A stretch of DNA of 64,000 bases, taken from Paenibacillus auburnensis (GTDB taxonomy: Bacteria; Bacillota; Bacilli; Paenibacillales; Paenibacillaceae). Location: assembly GCF_927798115.1 (NCBI RefSeq), contig NZ_CAKMMG010000013.1:30103-94102 (forward strand), in the 5' to 3' direction. Numbering within the stretch: the first letter of the stretch is position 1; each line of letters opens with the position of its first letter. This document shows, piece by piece, positions 52,127 to 60,965 of this stretch. Under the pieces are notes generated by a model. The model worked only from the letters and a program-made list of their open reading frames with translations, was not told the origin of the DNA and made no database searches. A program made the translations under genes and the position numbers.

Positions 52127-53149
52127 CTAGAACAATGCGTAATCATCGTTTATTTTGCGGATAATGTAGTTCACCGTCATGATCAGAATGAAGCCGAAGA
52201 GCGATTGATACAGGCCTGCCGCTGTCGCCATTCCGATGTCAAAAGTAACCTTTAGCGAACGGAATACATACGTATCCAGAATATCCGTTGTATTGTACAG
52301 CACCCCGTTGTTGCCGATCAGCTGGTAAAAGAGGTCAAATTGCCCCTTCATAATACTTCCGAGCGAGAACAGCAGCAGCACGACAAAGGTAGATTTCAGC
52401 ATCGGCACCGTGATGTACCAGATCCGCTGAAAAATATGCGCACCATCGATTTTGGCTGCCTCATAATACTCATCGCTGATTCCTGTGATAGCGGCCAGAT
52501 AAATGACCATGCTGTAGCCGAGATTTTTCCAGAGGTAAAAAAGAATGATCAGAAAAATCCAAACCACCGGCTTATTATAAACATCGACCGGACCTGCGCC
52601 GAACCGGGCCAGCAGCGTATTCAAGAAACCGCTATCATAATTGAACACGTTATAGACGATAACGCTCAGGATTACAAAGGAGACGAAGTACGGGAGGAAC
52701 ATGATAGACTGCGTAAGCTTTTTGAACCATTTCACCCGCAGCTCACTGAGCAGAATTGCACAGACGATCGCCAGTACGTTACCCAGTACGATAAAAGCCA
52801 GATTGTAACCAATCGTATTGAGGGTAAGCTTCACCAAAGTGCCGGATTTCCAGAGAAACTCAAAATTTTTGAGCCCGACGAACGGTGCACTGAACAGCCC
52901 GGAATTGAAGTCAAACTGGGTAAAAGCATAATACACACCCACCATCGGAAAATACGAATTCACCAGGAAGAATAACAGTGCCGGAAGCAGCATCAGAAAA
53001 AGAATCCGGTTATGGATCAGCTCATGGAGGAATCCCTTCCTCTTCTTTTTTACCGTGCCTGACCCTAGTGGTGATGCTGCCGGGCCGCCTCCTTTTAAGG
53101 GAAGATCTATCGCGAGCGGTGTTCCGGTCTTGCGTTTGCGCTGTCTCAA
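52127..53149 (-). CDS. carbohydrate ABC transporter permease, LplB type (second system)
   Basis: About 340 residues; I chose the TTG at 53149, preceded by AGGAGAGTGAGGGC, because the in-frame extension upstream to 53314 has no family-like sequence. Six membrane segments and the EAA loop (YYEAAKIDGAHIFQRI). First gene of a three-gene sugar-uptake operon that faces the membrane AraC-type sensor. Confidence 0.88.
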   Translation of the reverse strand: MRQRKRKTGTPLAIDLPLKGGGPAASPLGSGTVKKKRKGFLHELIHNRILFLMLLPALLFFLVNSYFPMVGVYYAFTQFDFNSGLFSAPFVGLKNFEFLWKSGTLVKLTLNTIGYNLAFIVLGNVLAIVCAILLSELRVKWFKKLTQSIMFLPYFVSFVILSVIVYNVFNYDSGFLNTLLARFGAGPVDVYNKPVVWIFLIILFYLWKNLGYSMVIYLAAITGISDEYYEAAKIDGAHIFQRIWYITVPMLKSTFVVLLLFSLGSIMKGQFDLFYQLIGNNGVLYNTTDILDTYVFRSLKVTFDIGMATAAGLYQSLFGFILIMTVNYIIRKINDDYALF

Positions 53150-53314
53150 AGCCCTCACTCTCCTATGCCTGTATATGACCCAAGTATAGAAAAGCCGCGT
53201 CCGCCCGAACAGTGGAGCTTCAGGGTATTCCTGTATTATGTGGAGCAGCGGGGAGTGAACATTTTCAACTTTTGTGAAGGAACGCAGGAATTCCGCCTTT
53301 TCACCGCACGCCAA

Positions 53315-53355
53315 GAAGCCCCGGCTTCTCTTCTGAGCGAAGACAAACCGGGGTT
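53315..53355 (-). terminator. MATE-gene terminator
   Basis: On the minus strand ACCCCGGTTTGTCTTC pairs imperfectly with GAAGAGAAGCCGGGGC; CTTCTTGG follows, a poor T run. Confidence 0.55.
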
Positions 53356-53390
53356 CCCGATATAACTAATGGCCTGCAGCAGATCACAAC

Positions 53391-54824
53391 TTAGACGTTC
53401 ATTTTAAAAAGAGTCTTGCCGCCCTTACCCTGGACGGACTGGCGCCCACCGCTCTCTACCTCAGCTGCATGCAGCACCTTCCGCCCCCGCCAGCGCCGCA
53501 GCACAAGCAGCCCTCTGGCCGCTTCATCAGCAATCATACAGCAGTAAATACCAACCAGTCCCCAGCCGCTGCTAATACCAAACAGGTAAGAGCCTCCCAC
53601 ACCGATAACTGTCATGGAGATCATGGAGACAATCATCGTGTACCGGGTGTCGCCGATGGCGTTCAGTGCATTGCCCATAGCCATATTGAGCATTTTGCTT
53701 GGCTGAAGAATCAGATTCAGCGCGAGCAGTGAGACTCCAATGGAGATAATTTCCTGGTCCGTTGTAAAGAATCCCAGCAGCGTTTTGCCGAATACAAACA
53801 GCAGCAGCACATTGGCACTGACTATGGCCAGCCCGATATATAGCGTGCGGAAGGCTCCCCGGTAGACCTCAGTAAGCTTACGGGCTCCGAACAAATGGGC
53901 AATCCGGATCTGGCCCGCCATCGCTATCGCATAACCCAGCGTGAAGCAGAACGATTCCAAAGTGTTCAGATAGGTGCGCGCCGCCAGCTCTTTAGCCCCT
54001 AGCATAGCCAGAAAAGAATAAATAGCCAGCTGCGACAATACCCAGGATGAGGAATTGAGTCCCAGCGGCCAGCTGATCTTCACAATTTCCCCGAACAGCT
54101 TCCGCTTAAAAGTCCCGAAGTCCCGCAGTTTGATCTTCCGTTCAAAAGCTCCGCAGAACATAACCATCAGAACAGTTGCACCCAGCAGCCTGCTGATCAA
54201 ATTAGAAATGGCGATCCCGCCGAGTCCCATCTGTGGCAGCCCGAACGCACCGAAGATCAGGATGTAATTAAGTACGATATGGATTACATTGACAGCAACC
54301 CCCGTATACATGGGTCCTCTCGTATTGCCTGTATTACGGATGGCCGCACCGAACGAAGCGGTCAGCCCAACCAGGAACAGCCCTCCGCCGACATAAGTGA
54401 GATAAACATGCGCCAGTGGAATTAGCTCCCTGGAAATGTTCAGTGAACGTGCAATAGGGTCAGCGAACAAGAACAGAATTATACTGACCGCGAGTCCCAG
54501 TACACTGCTCGCTGTTACTCCCATAATGGCTATCGTACGGGCATCCTCCTGCCGGCCCGAGCCAAGCCGCTGGGCTACCAGAATCCCCGCCCCACCGGCA
54601 AAGGTGGTAAAGAGTGTGATAAGTGCGCCGAACAGCTGATTGGAGATTCCCACAACCGCGACTGCATCATCCGAGATGCGGCTGACCATTACGGTATCGA
54701 CAGTCCCCAGCAGCGTCTGCAGGAAAATCTCTATAAAAATCGGCCAGGCCAGCATCCACAGTCCGACATTCCCAGCCTTAGGTTTCACTAAATGAACTCT
54801 CCCCTCATCTGCTGCACTCTTCAT
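53391..54824 (-). CDS. MATE-family efflux transporter
   Basis: 477 residues from the ATG at 54824, with about 12 membrane segments in two similar halves, and the family features near 30-50 (TLLGTVDTVMVSRISDDAVA). Multidrug or toxin exporters of this family use Na+ or H+. The N-terminus MKSAADEGRVHLVKPKAGN fits others; the site upstream is weak. Divergent from an AraC regulator (54956), which is therefore its likely regulator. Confidence 0.9.
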   Translation of the reverse strand: MKSAADEGRVHLVKPKAGNVGLWMLAWPIFIEIFLQTLLGTVDTVMVSRISDDAVAVVGISNQLFGALITLFTTFAGGAGILVAQRLGSGRQEDARTIAIMGVTASSVLGLAVSIILFLFADPIARSLNISRELIPLAHVYLTYVGGGLFLVGLTASFGAAIRNTGNTRGPMYTGVAVNVIHIVLNYILIFGAFGLPQMGLGGIAISNLISRLLGATVLMVMFCGAFERKIKLRDFGTFKRKLFGEIVKISWPLGLNSSSWVLSQLAIYSFLAMLGAKELAARTYLNTLESFCFTLGYAIAMAGQIRIAHLFGARKLTEVYRGAFRTLYIGLAIVSANVLLLFVFGKTLLGFFTTDQEIISIGVSLLALNLILQPSKMLNMAMGNALNAIGDTRYTMIVSMISMTVIGVGGSYLFGISSGWGLVGIYCCMIADEAARGLLVLRRWRGRKVLHAAEVESGGRQSVQGKGGKTLFKMNV

Positions 54825-54955
54825 TTTCCGCTGCAACAAGCCTCCAGTACTCCTTGCTAGAAGTAAATTATAGGTGATATACTCTGGAAAATGTAGCAAA
54901 TTCCCAACCTAAACTTTCAATTTCTAAACCTTAACTACAGGGGGACGCCACCACC

Positions 54956-55837
54956 ATGAGCCTGCTTCAATTCTCCAGCCCACCGCTGCCGCATTATATT
55001 ATCAGCGGACTGACTTATTTCCCTCCGGGCTTCCGTCATGTGAACCGGCAGAACATCAAGGTATTCGATCTGCTGGTCGTCCGCGAGGGCTGTCTCTATC
55101 TCGGGGAAGAGGACCGAAACTATGAAGTACATGCAGGAGAAGCGCTGATTCTGCGTCCCGACTGCCATCATTTCGGAACCGAAGGCTGCCGGGAGGAAAG
55201 CTCCTACTACTGGCTGCATTTCCAGACCTCCGGCTCCTGGTGTGCTGTGAGCGCTCCCTCTGCAGCCTTAAGCGAACAGGATACGCCGGATGAGTCCGCA
55301 CATTCTGCGCTTTTTGACGTCCGCACCTTCAGCTTGTGGCTATCGCAGTACATGACACTGCTCCAGCCTTCCCGCTTGGAAGAGCTGCTGGCTCAGCTGG
55401 AGCTGTTGAAGGTTAACGCCCATCTCGATTCCGTCCGATTCAAGCAGCAGATGCTGTTCCAGGAGATTCTGCAGCAGCTTTCCGCCTCCGTGCACCGCGA
55501 ACGTCCCGCTTCGCAGTCCACTGCCTGTGCTGAACAGGCGGCTTCCTTTCTGCGTGCCCATTACCGCGAGGAGATTACAACCGGCATGCTGGGAGACAGC
55601 CTTAACTTTCATCCGGTCTATATCGCCCGCTGCATGAACCGGGAGTATGGCTGCTCACCTATGGAATATCTGCTCCGCTACCGTATTGAGCAGAGCAAGC
55701 TGCTGCTGATGCAGACCAGTTTCCCCATCTCCCGGATCGCCGAGGAGGTTGGCTTCAACCAGGCGCCGTATTTCAGCTCCAGCTTCATGAAGCTGGAAGG
55801 CATCTCTCCCCGCCAGTACCGCCAGCGCTTCTCGTAA
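54956..55837 (+). CDS. AraC-family regulator with cupin sensor domain
   Basis: 293 residues. N-terminal cupin (about 20-100; GEALILRPDCHHFG), C-terminal AraC HTH pair (MLGDSLNFHPVYIARCMNRE; RIAEEVGFNQAPYFSSSFMK). ATG at 54956 after AGGGGGACGCCACCACC. It senses a sugar or other small ligand. Divergent from the MATE gene; target otherwise unknown. Confidence 0.92.
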   Translation: MSLLQFSSPPLPHYIISGLTYFPPGFRHVNRQNIKVFDLLVVREGCLYLGEEDRNYEVHAGEALILRPDCHHFGTEGCREESSYYWLHFQTSGSWCAVSAPSAALSEQDTPDESAHSALFDVRTFSLWLSQYMTLLQPSRLEELLAQLELLKVNAHLDSVRFKQQMLFQEILQQLSASVHRERPASQSTACAEQAASFLRAHYREEITTGMLGDSLNFHPVYIARCMNREYGCSPMEYLLRYRIEQSKLLLMQTSFPISRIAEEVGFNQAPYFSSSFMKLEGISPRQYRQRFS

Positions 55838-55871
55838 AGCACCGCTCTGCTCATCGGCCTGCCGCAGAGCA

Positions 55872-55918
55872 ACAGCCCCTGCATAACCGGGAGAGCTTCC
55901 CGGCAACACAGGGGCTGT
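55872..55918. terminator. convergent hairpin between AraC and cysteine-hydrolase genes
   Basis: Outer arms ACAGCCCCTG and CAGGGGCTGT and inner arms CCGGGA/TCCCGG form a nested hairpin. No clear T run on either side. Confidence 0.55.
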
Positions 55919-56039
55919 AATTGCATACTCATACGTGTTACCTTGTACGCCAGTATATAGCTGCTGTACTAACTCTTATTCTCCGGCAGCAGCAGGTCAT
56001 TAACACTCCTCAGCAGCAGGTAAGAACCTGCTCCCCGGC

Positions 56040-56600
56040 TCAACCTTTTACAACTGCGTTCTTCTCTTTATATTGCTCCAGGGTTACAACTTCACCAAAA
56101 ATCCCGATATCACGCAGTCCGGACAAATGCATCTCCTCATCCTTGGATGCGCAGCAGTCGCTAATGCAAACTACCTTATACGTGTGGTACATCGCATCGG
56201 ATGCCGTGGAGCGGACGCAGACATTCGTCCATACACCGGTGACCGCCACCGTGTCGATCCCTTCTTCACGGAGGAACAGATCCATATCCGTGTAGCTGAA
56301 TGCGCTGTGGCGTCTCTTTTGCACCACGTAATCGCCTTTTGACTCATCGGGTCTAAGTTCGTCGATGAAATCCGAACCCCAGCTGCCTTTGATCGCATGG
56401 ATCGGCCGGACCCGGAAGTCGGCATCGTTCTTCCGGTGCGCTTCCTGTACGAAGATAACCTGAATCTCATTCTCATGGCTGAATTCAATCAACTCCTGCA
56501 GCGCCGGAACGATTCCCGCACCGTTCGGACAGGTCAGCGCCCCATCTGGATGAATAAAGTCATTCAACATATCTATGATTACTACAGCGTGTTTGCCCAT
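56040..56600 (-). CDS. cysteine hydrolase, isochorismatase/nicotinamidase family
   Basis: 186 residues from the ATG at 56600 (AAGGAAGTGAAAAGC); a GTG at 56609 lies within that site. Catalytic triad residues: Asp10 in VVIIDMLNDF, Lys in VQKRRHSAF, Cys in VWTNVCVRSTA. Relatives hydrolyse nicotinamide, carbamoyl-sarcosine or ureidoacrylate-type amides. It follows the allantoinase-type gene by 44 bases under the same riboswitch-like leader, so an amide or carbamoyl product of ureide breakdown is the likely substrate. Confidence 0.9.
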   Translation of the reverse strand: MGKHAVVIIDMLNDFIHPDGALTCPNGAGIVPALQELIEFSHENEIQVIFVQEAHRKNDADFRVRPIHAIKGSWGSDFIDELRPDESKGDYVVQKRRHSAFSYTDMDLFLREEGIDTVAVTGVWTNVCVRSTASDAMYHTYKVVCISDCCASKDEEMHLSGLRDIGIFGEVVTLEQYKEKNAVVKG

Positions 56601-56644
56601 GCTTTTCACTTCCTTCTCGGTTTGTGGGTATATATTTGCTTTTA

Positions 56645-58060
56645 TTAGTATTTCAATAAACGCGGAAGCTCGCTGATCGTCTGCCGTTTAACATATTCAC
56701 CGTAGCCTGGTTTGCCGACCACACCCAGCGCATCGTCATACACTAGAGTGCCGCGAACGATGGTTTTATCAACCTTGCCTTTAAGCTTCATACCGTGGAA
56801 CGGGGTGTACTTCGGTTTGCAGTGCATCTGGTCTTTGTCGATCGTCCATTCCTTCTCCAGATCCACAATCGTGAAGTCGGCATCGGTACCAATCTCCAGC
56901 GCGCCTTTCTTCGGATACAGCCCGTAATGGATAGCCGGATTGGTGCACAGCAGCTCTACCAGCCGTGAGAGGCTCAGTCTGCCTTTGTTATAGCCTTCGC
57001 TGATCATAATCGGTACCAGCGTTTCTACCCCCGGAATACCCGGGAAGGAAGTCCAGACATCCATACCCGGCGCATCTTTCTCCGTGGCAATCTCATACGG
57101 CGCATGGTCGGTAGCCATGAAGTCAATCGTTCCGTCCTCCAGCCCCTGCCACAATGCCTCATTATCTTCCGCACGGCGCAGCGGCGGTGCAATTTTGGCG
57201 AATGTTCCAAATTCGGTCATAGCGTCCACTGCATTGAGTGTCAAATAGTGCGGACAGGATTCCGCCGTTACTTTTACACCTTTCAGCTTGGCTTCACGGA
57301 TCAGCTGGTTGCCAGCTCCTGTGCTCATATGCACGATATGCAGCCGGGCACCCGTCTCTTCGGCGAAGCTAATACCGAGCTGGATAGCTGCTTTTTCTGC
57401 GAGCGCCATACGCGCTTCTGCCCAGGCTGGATAATCAAGGCGGCCCTCACTTTTCAGCTTACCCGTAAAGTAATCGCAGATTGCATAGTTTTCGGCGTGA
57501 ATGCCAATTGGCAGCCCCGTAGGGGATACGGCGGCAAACGCCTCCAGCATTTCCGGGTCGGTTACCCGCGGATACGATGGCACGGATGGGGTCATGTACA
57601 CTTTAAAGGCCACTACACCGTTAGCCACCTGCTCACTGATAATCTCCGGCAGCACGTTATTGCGTACATCTTCGCCGGTTATGCCGCCCCACATCGCGTA
57701 GTCGACGATCCCTTTGCCTTCTAGTGCGTTCAGCTTGTTGAACAGATTATCGGCAGAACGGACCGAGGGCACACTGCAGCATGGCATATCGACAATCATC
57801 GTTACCCCGCCCGCTGCGGCGCTGCTTGTTCCGGTTACGAAATCCTCGCGGTGTGTAAATCCCGGATCATTAAAATGGGTATGCGAATCAATGACGCCCG
57901 GCAGCACCAGCTTACCTTCAGCATCAATGATCACATCGGCTTCAGCCTCAATATCCTTGGCGAACCCGACAATCACACCTTTGTTAACCAGAATGTCAGT
58001 CAGCACCTGTCTGTCGCCTTGCGGAATGTTGGCATTTTTAATGATCAGTTCATAACTCAT
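56645..58060 (-). CDS. allB: allantoinase / dihydropyrimidinase-type cyclic amidohydrolase
   Basis: 471 residues from the ATG at 58060 (AGAAGAGGTGTGTATTC). Amidohydrolase metal ligands: DSHTHFNDPG (about 59-68), carbamylated Lys in VVAFKVYM, His in GIHAEN and HIVHMSTG, and Asp in MATDHAPYE. The FNDPG start favours allantoinase (allantoin to allantoate) over hydantoinase. It is read through a purine-riboswitch-like leader, which fits purine catabolism. No uricase, xanthine dehydrogenase or allantoate hydrolase is in the window. Confidence 0.9.
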   Translation of the reverse strand: MSYELIIKNANIPQGDRQVLTDILVNKGVIVGFAKDIEAEADVIIDAEGKLVLPGVIDSHTHFNDPGFTHREDFVTGTSSAAAGGVTMIVDMPCCSVPSVRSADNLFNKLNALEGKGIVDYAMWGGITGEDVRNNVLPEIISEQVANGVVAFKVYMTPSVPSYPRVTDPEMLEAFAAVSPTGLPIGIHAENYAICDYFTGKLKSEGRLDYPAWAEARMALAEKAAIQLGISFAEETGARLHIVHMSTGAGNQLIREAKLKGVKVTAESCPHYLTLNAVDAMTEFGTFAKIAPPLRRAEDNEALWQGLEDGTIDFMATDHAPYEIATEKDAPGMDVWTSFPGIPGVETLVPIMISEGYNKGRLSLSRLVELLCTNPAIHYGLYPKKGALEIGTDADFTIVDLEKEWTIDKDQMHCKPKYTPFHGMKLKGKVDKTIVRGTLVYDDALGVVGKPGYGEYVKRQTISELPRLLKY

Positions 58061-58106
58061 GAATACACACCTCTTCTTTAGGTTTTTGGGTGAATTGGCG
58101 CACGAC

Positions 58107-58214
58107 AAAAAAGCCCCGGCTCACAAAAGGTACAGAGTAGAACGTATTCCCTACCCGGCATGACACCGCGCGAAGAACAACATTTCTTAGTCTATACCTC
58201 TTGTAGCCTGGGGC
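58107..58214 (-). terminator. riboswitch expression platform: terminator overlapping the aptamer
   Basis: On the minus strand the arm 58214-58195 (GCCCCAGGCTACAAGAGGTA) pairs with the arm 58132-58113 (TACCTTTTGTGAGCCGGGGC), about 19 pairs with one A and one G bulged, then TTTTTT (58112-58107). The left arm consists of aptamer P3-end, J3/1 and P1 strands, so terminator and aptamer cannot coexist. Confidence 0.85.
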
Positions 58215-58270
58215 AATTTACGGTCGCCTGGTCGAAACGCTCAAACCGGATTATTGAGCTTATACAAGAG
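58198..58270 (-). ncRNA. purine-riboswitch-like aptamer with variant junctions
   Basis: Three-way junction on the minus strand: P1 CTCTTGTA (58270-58263) with TACAAGAG (58205-58198); J1/2 TAA; P2 GCTCAA with TTGAGC; J2/3 GTTTCGACC (guanine and adenine classes have GTTTCTACC); P3 GGCGA with TTGCC around L3 CCGTAAA; J3/1 CCAGGC, longer than the usual three. L3 keeps the loop bases and L2 contains CCGG for the loop-loop contact. The T-to-G change in J2/3 and the long J3/1 touch the ligand pocket, so the ligand may be a different purine. Confidence 0.82.
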
Positions 58271-58314
58271 CTTATTCTGTTAATCCATCCTACAAGGAAG
58301 TTTCTCAATCAAAC

Positions 58315-58329
58315 GTTACTTTTAGTAAC
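58315..58329. promoter_or_regulatory. palindrome downstream of allB promoter
   Basis: GTTACT-TTT-AGTAAC is a perfect 6-3-6 palindrome in the early leader between promoter and aptamer, placed like a repressor operator. Confidence 0.45.
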
Positions 58330-58363
58330 ATAGTCCTTTCAATTACCTTCCTTAATTACCTAT

Positions 58364-58391
58364 ATCATAACATCGGCAACTCTTTCGTCAA
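58364..58391 (-). promoter_or_regulatory. sigma-A promoter of the allB operon
   Basis: On the minus strand TTGACG (58391-58386), 16-base spacer, TATGAT (58369-58364). The transcript would begin near 58357 and run through the palindrome and the aptamer. Confidence 0.75.
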
Positions 58392-58717
58392 GATAACAAA
58401 CCCGTTTGTCATTGAATCGGCAAAATATATGTTATGTTCACTAACATTAGAAGGAGTTTGATCTTCCCTCATAACCACGTTTCAATTCCTGTTTGCCCGT
58501 TGTTCTTCCTATTACCTCTCCCTGCAAAGTTCATACAACCCCAGGCACAGCAAAGAATTTCATACCCGCCGCTCTTCCGCTGCTATTCATCCGTTCATAC
58601 AACCGGACTGATCCGGTACAATTAACCGCAGGAATCCCGGCAATTCCATTTTATGGATATCAACGACATTCCTCACAGCCAAATTTATATGCGATACTTG
58701 TCCTATCATGCCAGGAT
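58392..58717. other. intergenic region without evident gene
   Basis: Short plus-strand frames here lack ribosome sites and family character. GTTCATACAACC occurs twice about 60 bases apart (near 58530 and 58590). I see nothing else. Confidence 0.5.
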
Positions 58718-59098
58718 TTACTTGCTCTCCGCTTTAGCCTGTTCTTCAAGGGAAGAGAAATAAGCGATTTTATGCTCCACTTTTTGTGCAAAGGTCTGAA
58801 AAAATTTAATCTTCTCATCAATATGCAACTTATGCTCCTGCAGCAATCTGCGCTGCTCGGGAAGTGAACTGTGCCCTTCCTTGGATAGCGAGATGAACTG
58901 CTTGATATCAGCAATCGGCATTCCGGTGTCCTTCAGGCAGCAGATTAACGAAATCAGCTCCAGATCCTCATCGTGGAAACAGCGGTTTCCATTCTCATCC
59001 CTGGCCACAACGGGCAGCACACCCTCTTTTTCATAATAACGCAGCGTATATTGGCTCAGACCGCTTTTTTGTGATATGGTTTTGATGCTGTATCCCAT
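58718..59098 (-). CDS. MerR-family transcriptional regulator
   Basis: 126 residues. N-terminal winged HTH (MGYSIKTISQKSGLSQYTLR, YYEKEGVLP), then a coiled helix and a Lys-rich tail. No metal-binding Cys pattern, so it belongs to the general MerR/AdhR-like group that sense electrophiles or aldehydes. Divergent from the aldo/keto reductase, whose promoter has the 19-bp spacer typical of MerR control. Confidence 0.92.
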   Translation of the reverse strand: MGYSIKTISQKSGLSQYTLRYYEKEGVLPVVARDENGNRCFHDEDLELISLICCLKDTGMPIADIKQFISLSKEGHSSLPEQRRLLQEHKLHIDEKIKFFQTFAQKVEHKIAYFSSLEEQAKAESK

Positions 59099-59163
59099 GT
59101 TATTTGCTCCCTTCTGCCGTATGGCTACGGCTCCATCTCTACGTTAACACCATTTCGAGTCTA

Positions 59164-59178
59164 TTAAAAGCGCTTTAA
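59164..59178. promoter_or_regulatory. cre-like palindrome before aldo/keto reductase
   Basis: The core AAAGCGCTTT (59167-59176) is the centre of a CcpA cre site; the outer TG/CA bases are replaced by T/A. It lies just upstream of the -35 box. Confidence 0.35.
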
Positions 59179-59185
59179 AAATCTA

Positions 59186-59216
59186 TTGACTTACAGTTAA
59201 CTCTAAGGTCTACACT
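59186..59216 (+). promoter_or_regulatory. MerR-type promoter of aldo/keto reductase
   Basis: TTGACT (59186-59191) and TACACT (59211-59216) are separated by 19 bases. The spacer holds a dyad, CTTACAG-TTAA-CTCTAAG, as expected for a MerR-family activator that twists an over-long spacer. Confidence 0.75.
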
Positions 59217-59251
59217 TTACTAGGAACACTACATTAAGGAGTGAATGCAGA

Positions 59252-60172
59252 GTGGTAAAAAAAATTAAAGCAGGCAGCAGCCAGCTTGAGGTTGCTCAGA
59301 TTTCTTTAGGATGTATGCGTATTGCCGATCTTTCTCCGCAGGAAGCGGATGTGCATATTCACAGTGCCCTGGAGGCGGGTATAGACTTTTTTGATCATGC
59401 GGATATTTATGCCGCCGGACAAGCTGAAGAGGTATTCGGCGAGGTAGTGGCTGCCAGCCCAGGCATGCGTGAGCAGCTGATGATCCAGACCAAATGCGGA
59501 ATCCGCAACGGCTTCTTCGACTTCTCCAAGGAGCATATTGTGACTTCGGTGGAGAATAGCCTTAAGCGCCTGAAGACCGATTATGTGGATGTCCTGCTGC
59601 TACACCGTCCTGACACCCTGATGGAGCCAGAGGAAGTGGCTGAAGCCTTTGATTATCTGGAGCAAAAAGGCATGGTCAAGCACTTCGGGGTCAGCAACCT
59701 GAACCCGCTGCAGATCGAGCTGCTCAAAAAAAACGTCAAACAGCCTCTGCTCTTCAACCAGCTGCAGCTTAGCATTATGGTCTCTGGCATGATTGATGCC
59801 GGCTTTAACGTGAACATGACCAACTCCGCTTCGGTTGTACATGATGGAGGCATTCTGGAGTACAGCCGCCTGCATGATATGACGATTCAGCCTTGGTCCC
59901 CGTTCCAATACGGCTTCTTTGAAGGCGTATTCCTGGGCAATGAGAAGTTCCCTGAGCTCAATGAAGTAATCGGCAAGCTAGCTGCTGAAAAAGAAGTCGC
60001 TGACACCGCTATCGCCATCGCCTGGCTGCTCAGACATCCGGCGAACATGCAGCCGATCGTGGGCACAACCAATACCCAGCGTCTGCTCGACATCGCCAAG
60101 GCCTCGGATATTACGCTGACCCGCCAGGAATGGTATGAAATTTACCGTGCAGCAGGCAACAAACTCCCTTAA
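59252..60172 (+). CDS. aldo/keto reductase
   Basis: 306 residues. The catalytic tetrad is visible: Asp in FFDHADIY, Tyr in the same motif, Lys in IQTKCG and His in LLLHRPD. Sequence style is that of E. coli YdhF-type oxidoreductases, which reduce small carbonyls with NADPH. GTG start at 59252 after AAGGAGTGAATGCAGA. Expression is likely induced by the divergent MerR protein under carbonyl or redox stress. Confidence 0.93.
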   Translation: MVKKIKAGSSQLEVAQISLGCMRIADLSPQEADVHIHSALEAGIDFFDHADIYAAGQAEEVFGEVVAASPGMREQLMIQTKCGIRNGFFDFSKEHIVTSVENSLKRLKTDYVDVLLLHRPDTLMEPEEVAEAFDYLEQKGMVKHFGVSNLNPLQIELLKKNVKQPLLFNQLQLSIMVSGMIDAGFNVNMTNSASVVHDGGILEYSRLHDMTIQPWSPFQYGFFEGVFLGNEKFPELNEVIGKLAAEKEVADTAIAIAWLLRHPANMQPIVGTTNTQRLLDIAKASDITLTRQEWYEIYRAAGNKLP

Positions 60173-60222
60173 GCAACCAGACGCCGTACTAGACGCAGAC
60201 AGTCAAACGTATAGTTAATATT

Positions 60223-60263
60223 AGAGTACTCTATAAGCCATTACGGCCTAAGGAGTACTCTTT
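60223..60263 (+). terminator. aldo/keto reductase terminator
   Basis: AGAGTACTC (60223-60231) and GAGTACTCT (60253-60261) with a 21-base loop that contains a second small stem, followed by TTG. Confidence 0.75.
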
Positions 60264-60383
60264 GCTGTGAGCTTTTATTCATCCTGAAACCTACTTCCGG
60301 ATCGTGTGATTAAATCGTTTGACACTAGCCATTTTATAGAATAATTTGTATCTAAAAGATATATTTAGATTGGATGAGAGGAT

Positions 60384-60965
60384 ATGAGCAGTAAGAAGAA
60401 CAAAACATCTTATGTAATACTTGGTCTTTTGAACGAAGAAAACTTATCCGGCTATGAAATCAAACGGATTGTAGATGACCGGCTGTCCTTTTTTTGGAAT
60501 GAGAGCTTTGGCCAGATTTATCCGGAGTTGAAACGGCTTACTTCTGAAGGGCTGATTGCAGTTTCTTCCGCTGACCGTCCTGTGTATAGTAAGCAAAGCA
60601 TCAAGTATGAGATTACAGAGCCGGGAAGATTAGAACTGCAGGAGTGGCTCAAATCACCGGTTGAAAAGGAGCTTATCCGTTTTGAAATTTTGCTGAAGCT
60701 GTACTTTTCAAATGCTAACTCATCAGACACGATGCTGGAGCATGTAAAAGAGTTTCAAACCAGCCACCTCCGGCAACAGCAACTGTTTCAACAATTTGAA
60801 GCGCAGCTTAAACAGAATATCGATGTACACAGCAATCACAGGCAAATCCTAATGGTATTGTCTTTTGGCCAGAAGATGTGGGAGGCTTATGCTGCCTGGT
60901 CTGAAGAAACGCTCCGCTTACTGGAGCAGAATATTACCGCACAGGAGGATGACACGGATGAATAA
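60384..60965 (+). CDS. PadR-family transcriptional regulator
   Basis: 193 residues. N-terminal PadR winged helix (YVILGLLNEENLSGYEIKR; FGQIYPELKRL), C-terminal helical dimerisation region with the Vir_act_alpha_C character. Its stop overlaps the next gene by 8 bases, so they are one operon. PadR proteins repress transporters or phenolic-acid genes. Confidence 0.93.
   Translation: MSSKKNKTSYVILGLLNEENLSGYEIKRIVDDRLSFFWNESFGQIYPELKRLTSEGLIAVSSADRPVYSKQSIKYEITEPGRLELQEWLKSPVEKELIRFEILLKLYFSNANSSDTMLEHVKEFQTSHLRQQQLFQQFEAQLKQNIDVHSNHRQILMVLSFGQKMWEAYAAWSEETLRLLEQNITAQEDDTDE

Noticed and set aside
58434..58867. Plus-strand frames of 63 and 124 residues upstream of the MerR gene
   Set aside because: They overlap the MerR gene in antisense or the allB promoter region, have no ribosome site, and lack protein-like composition.
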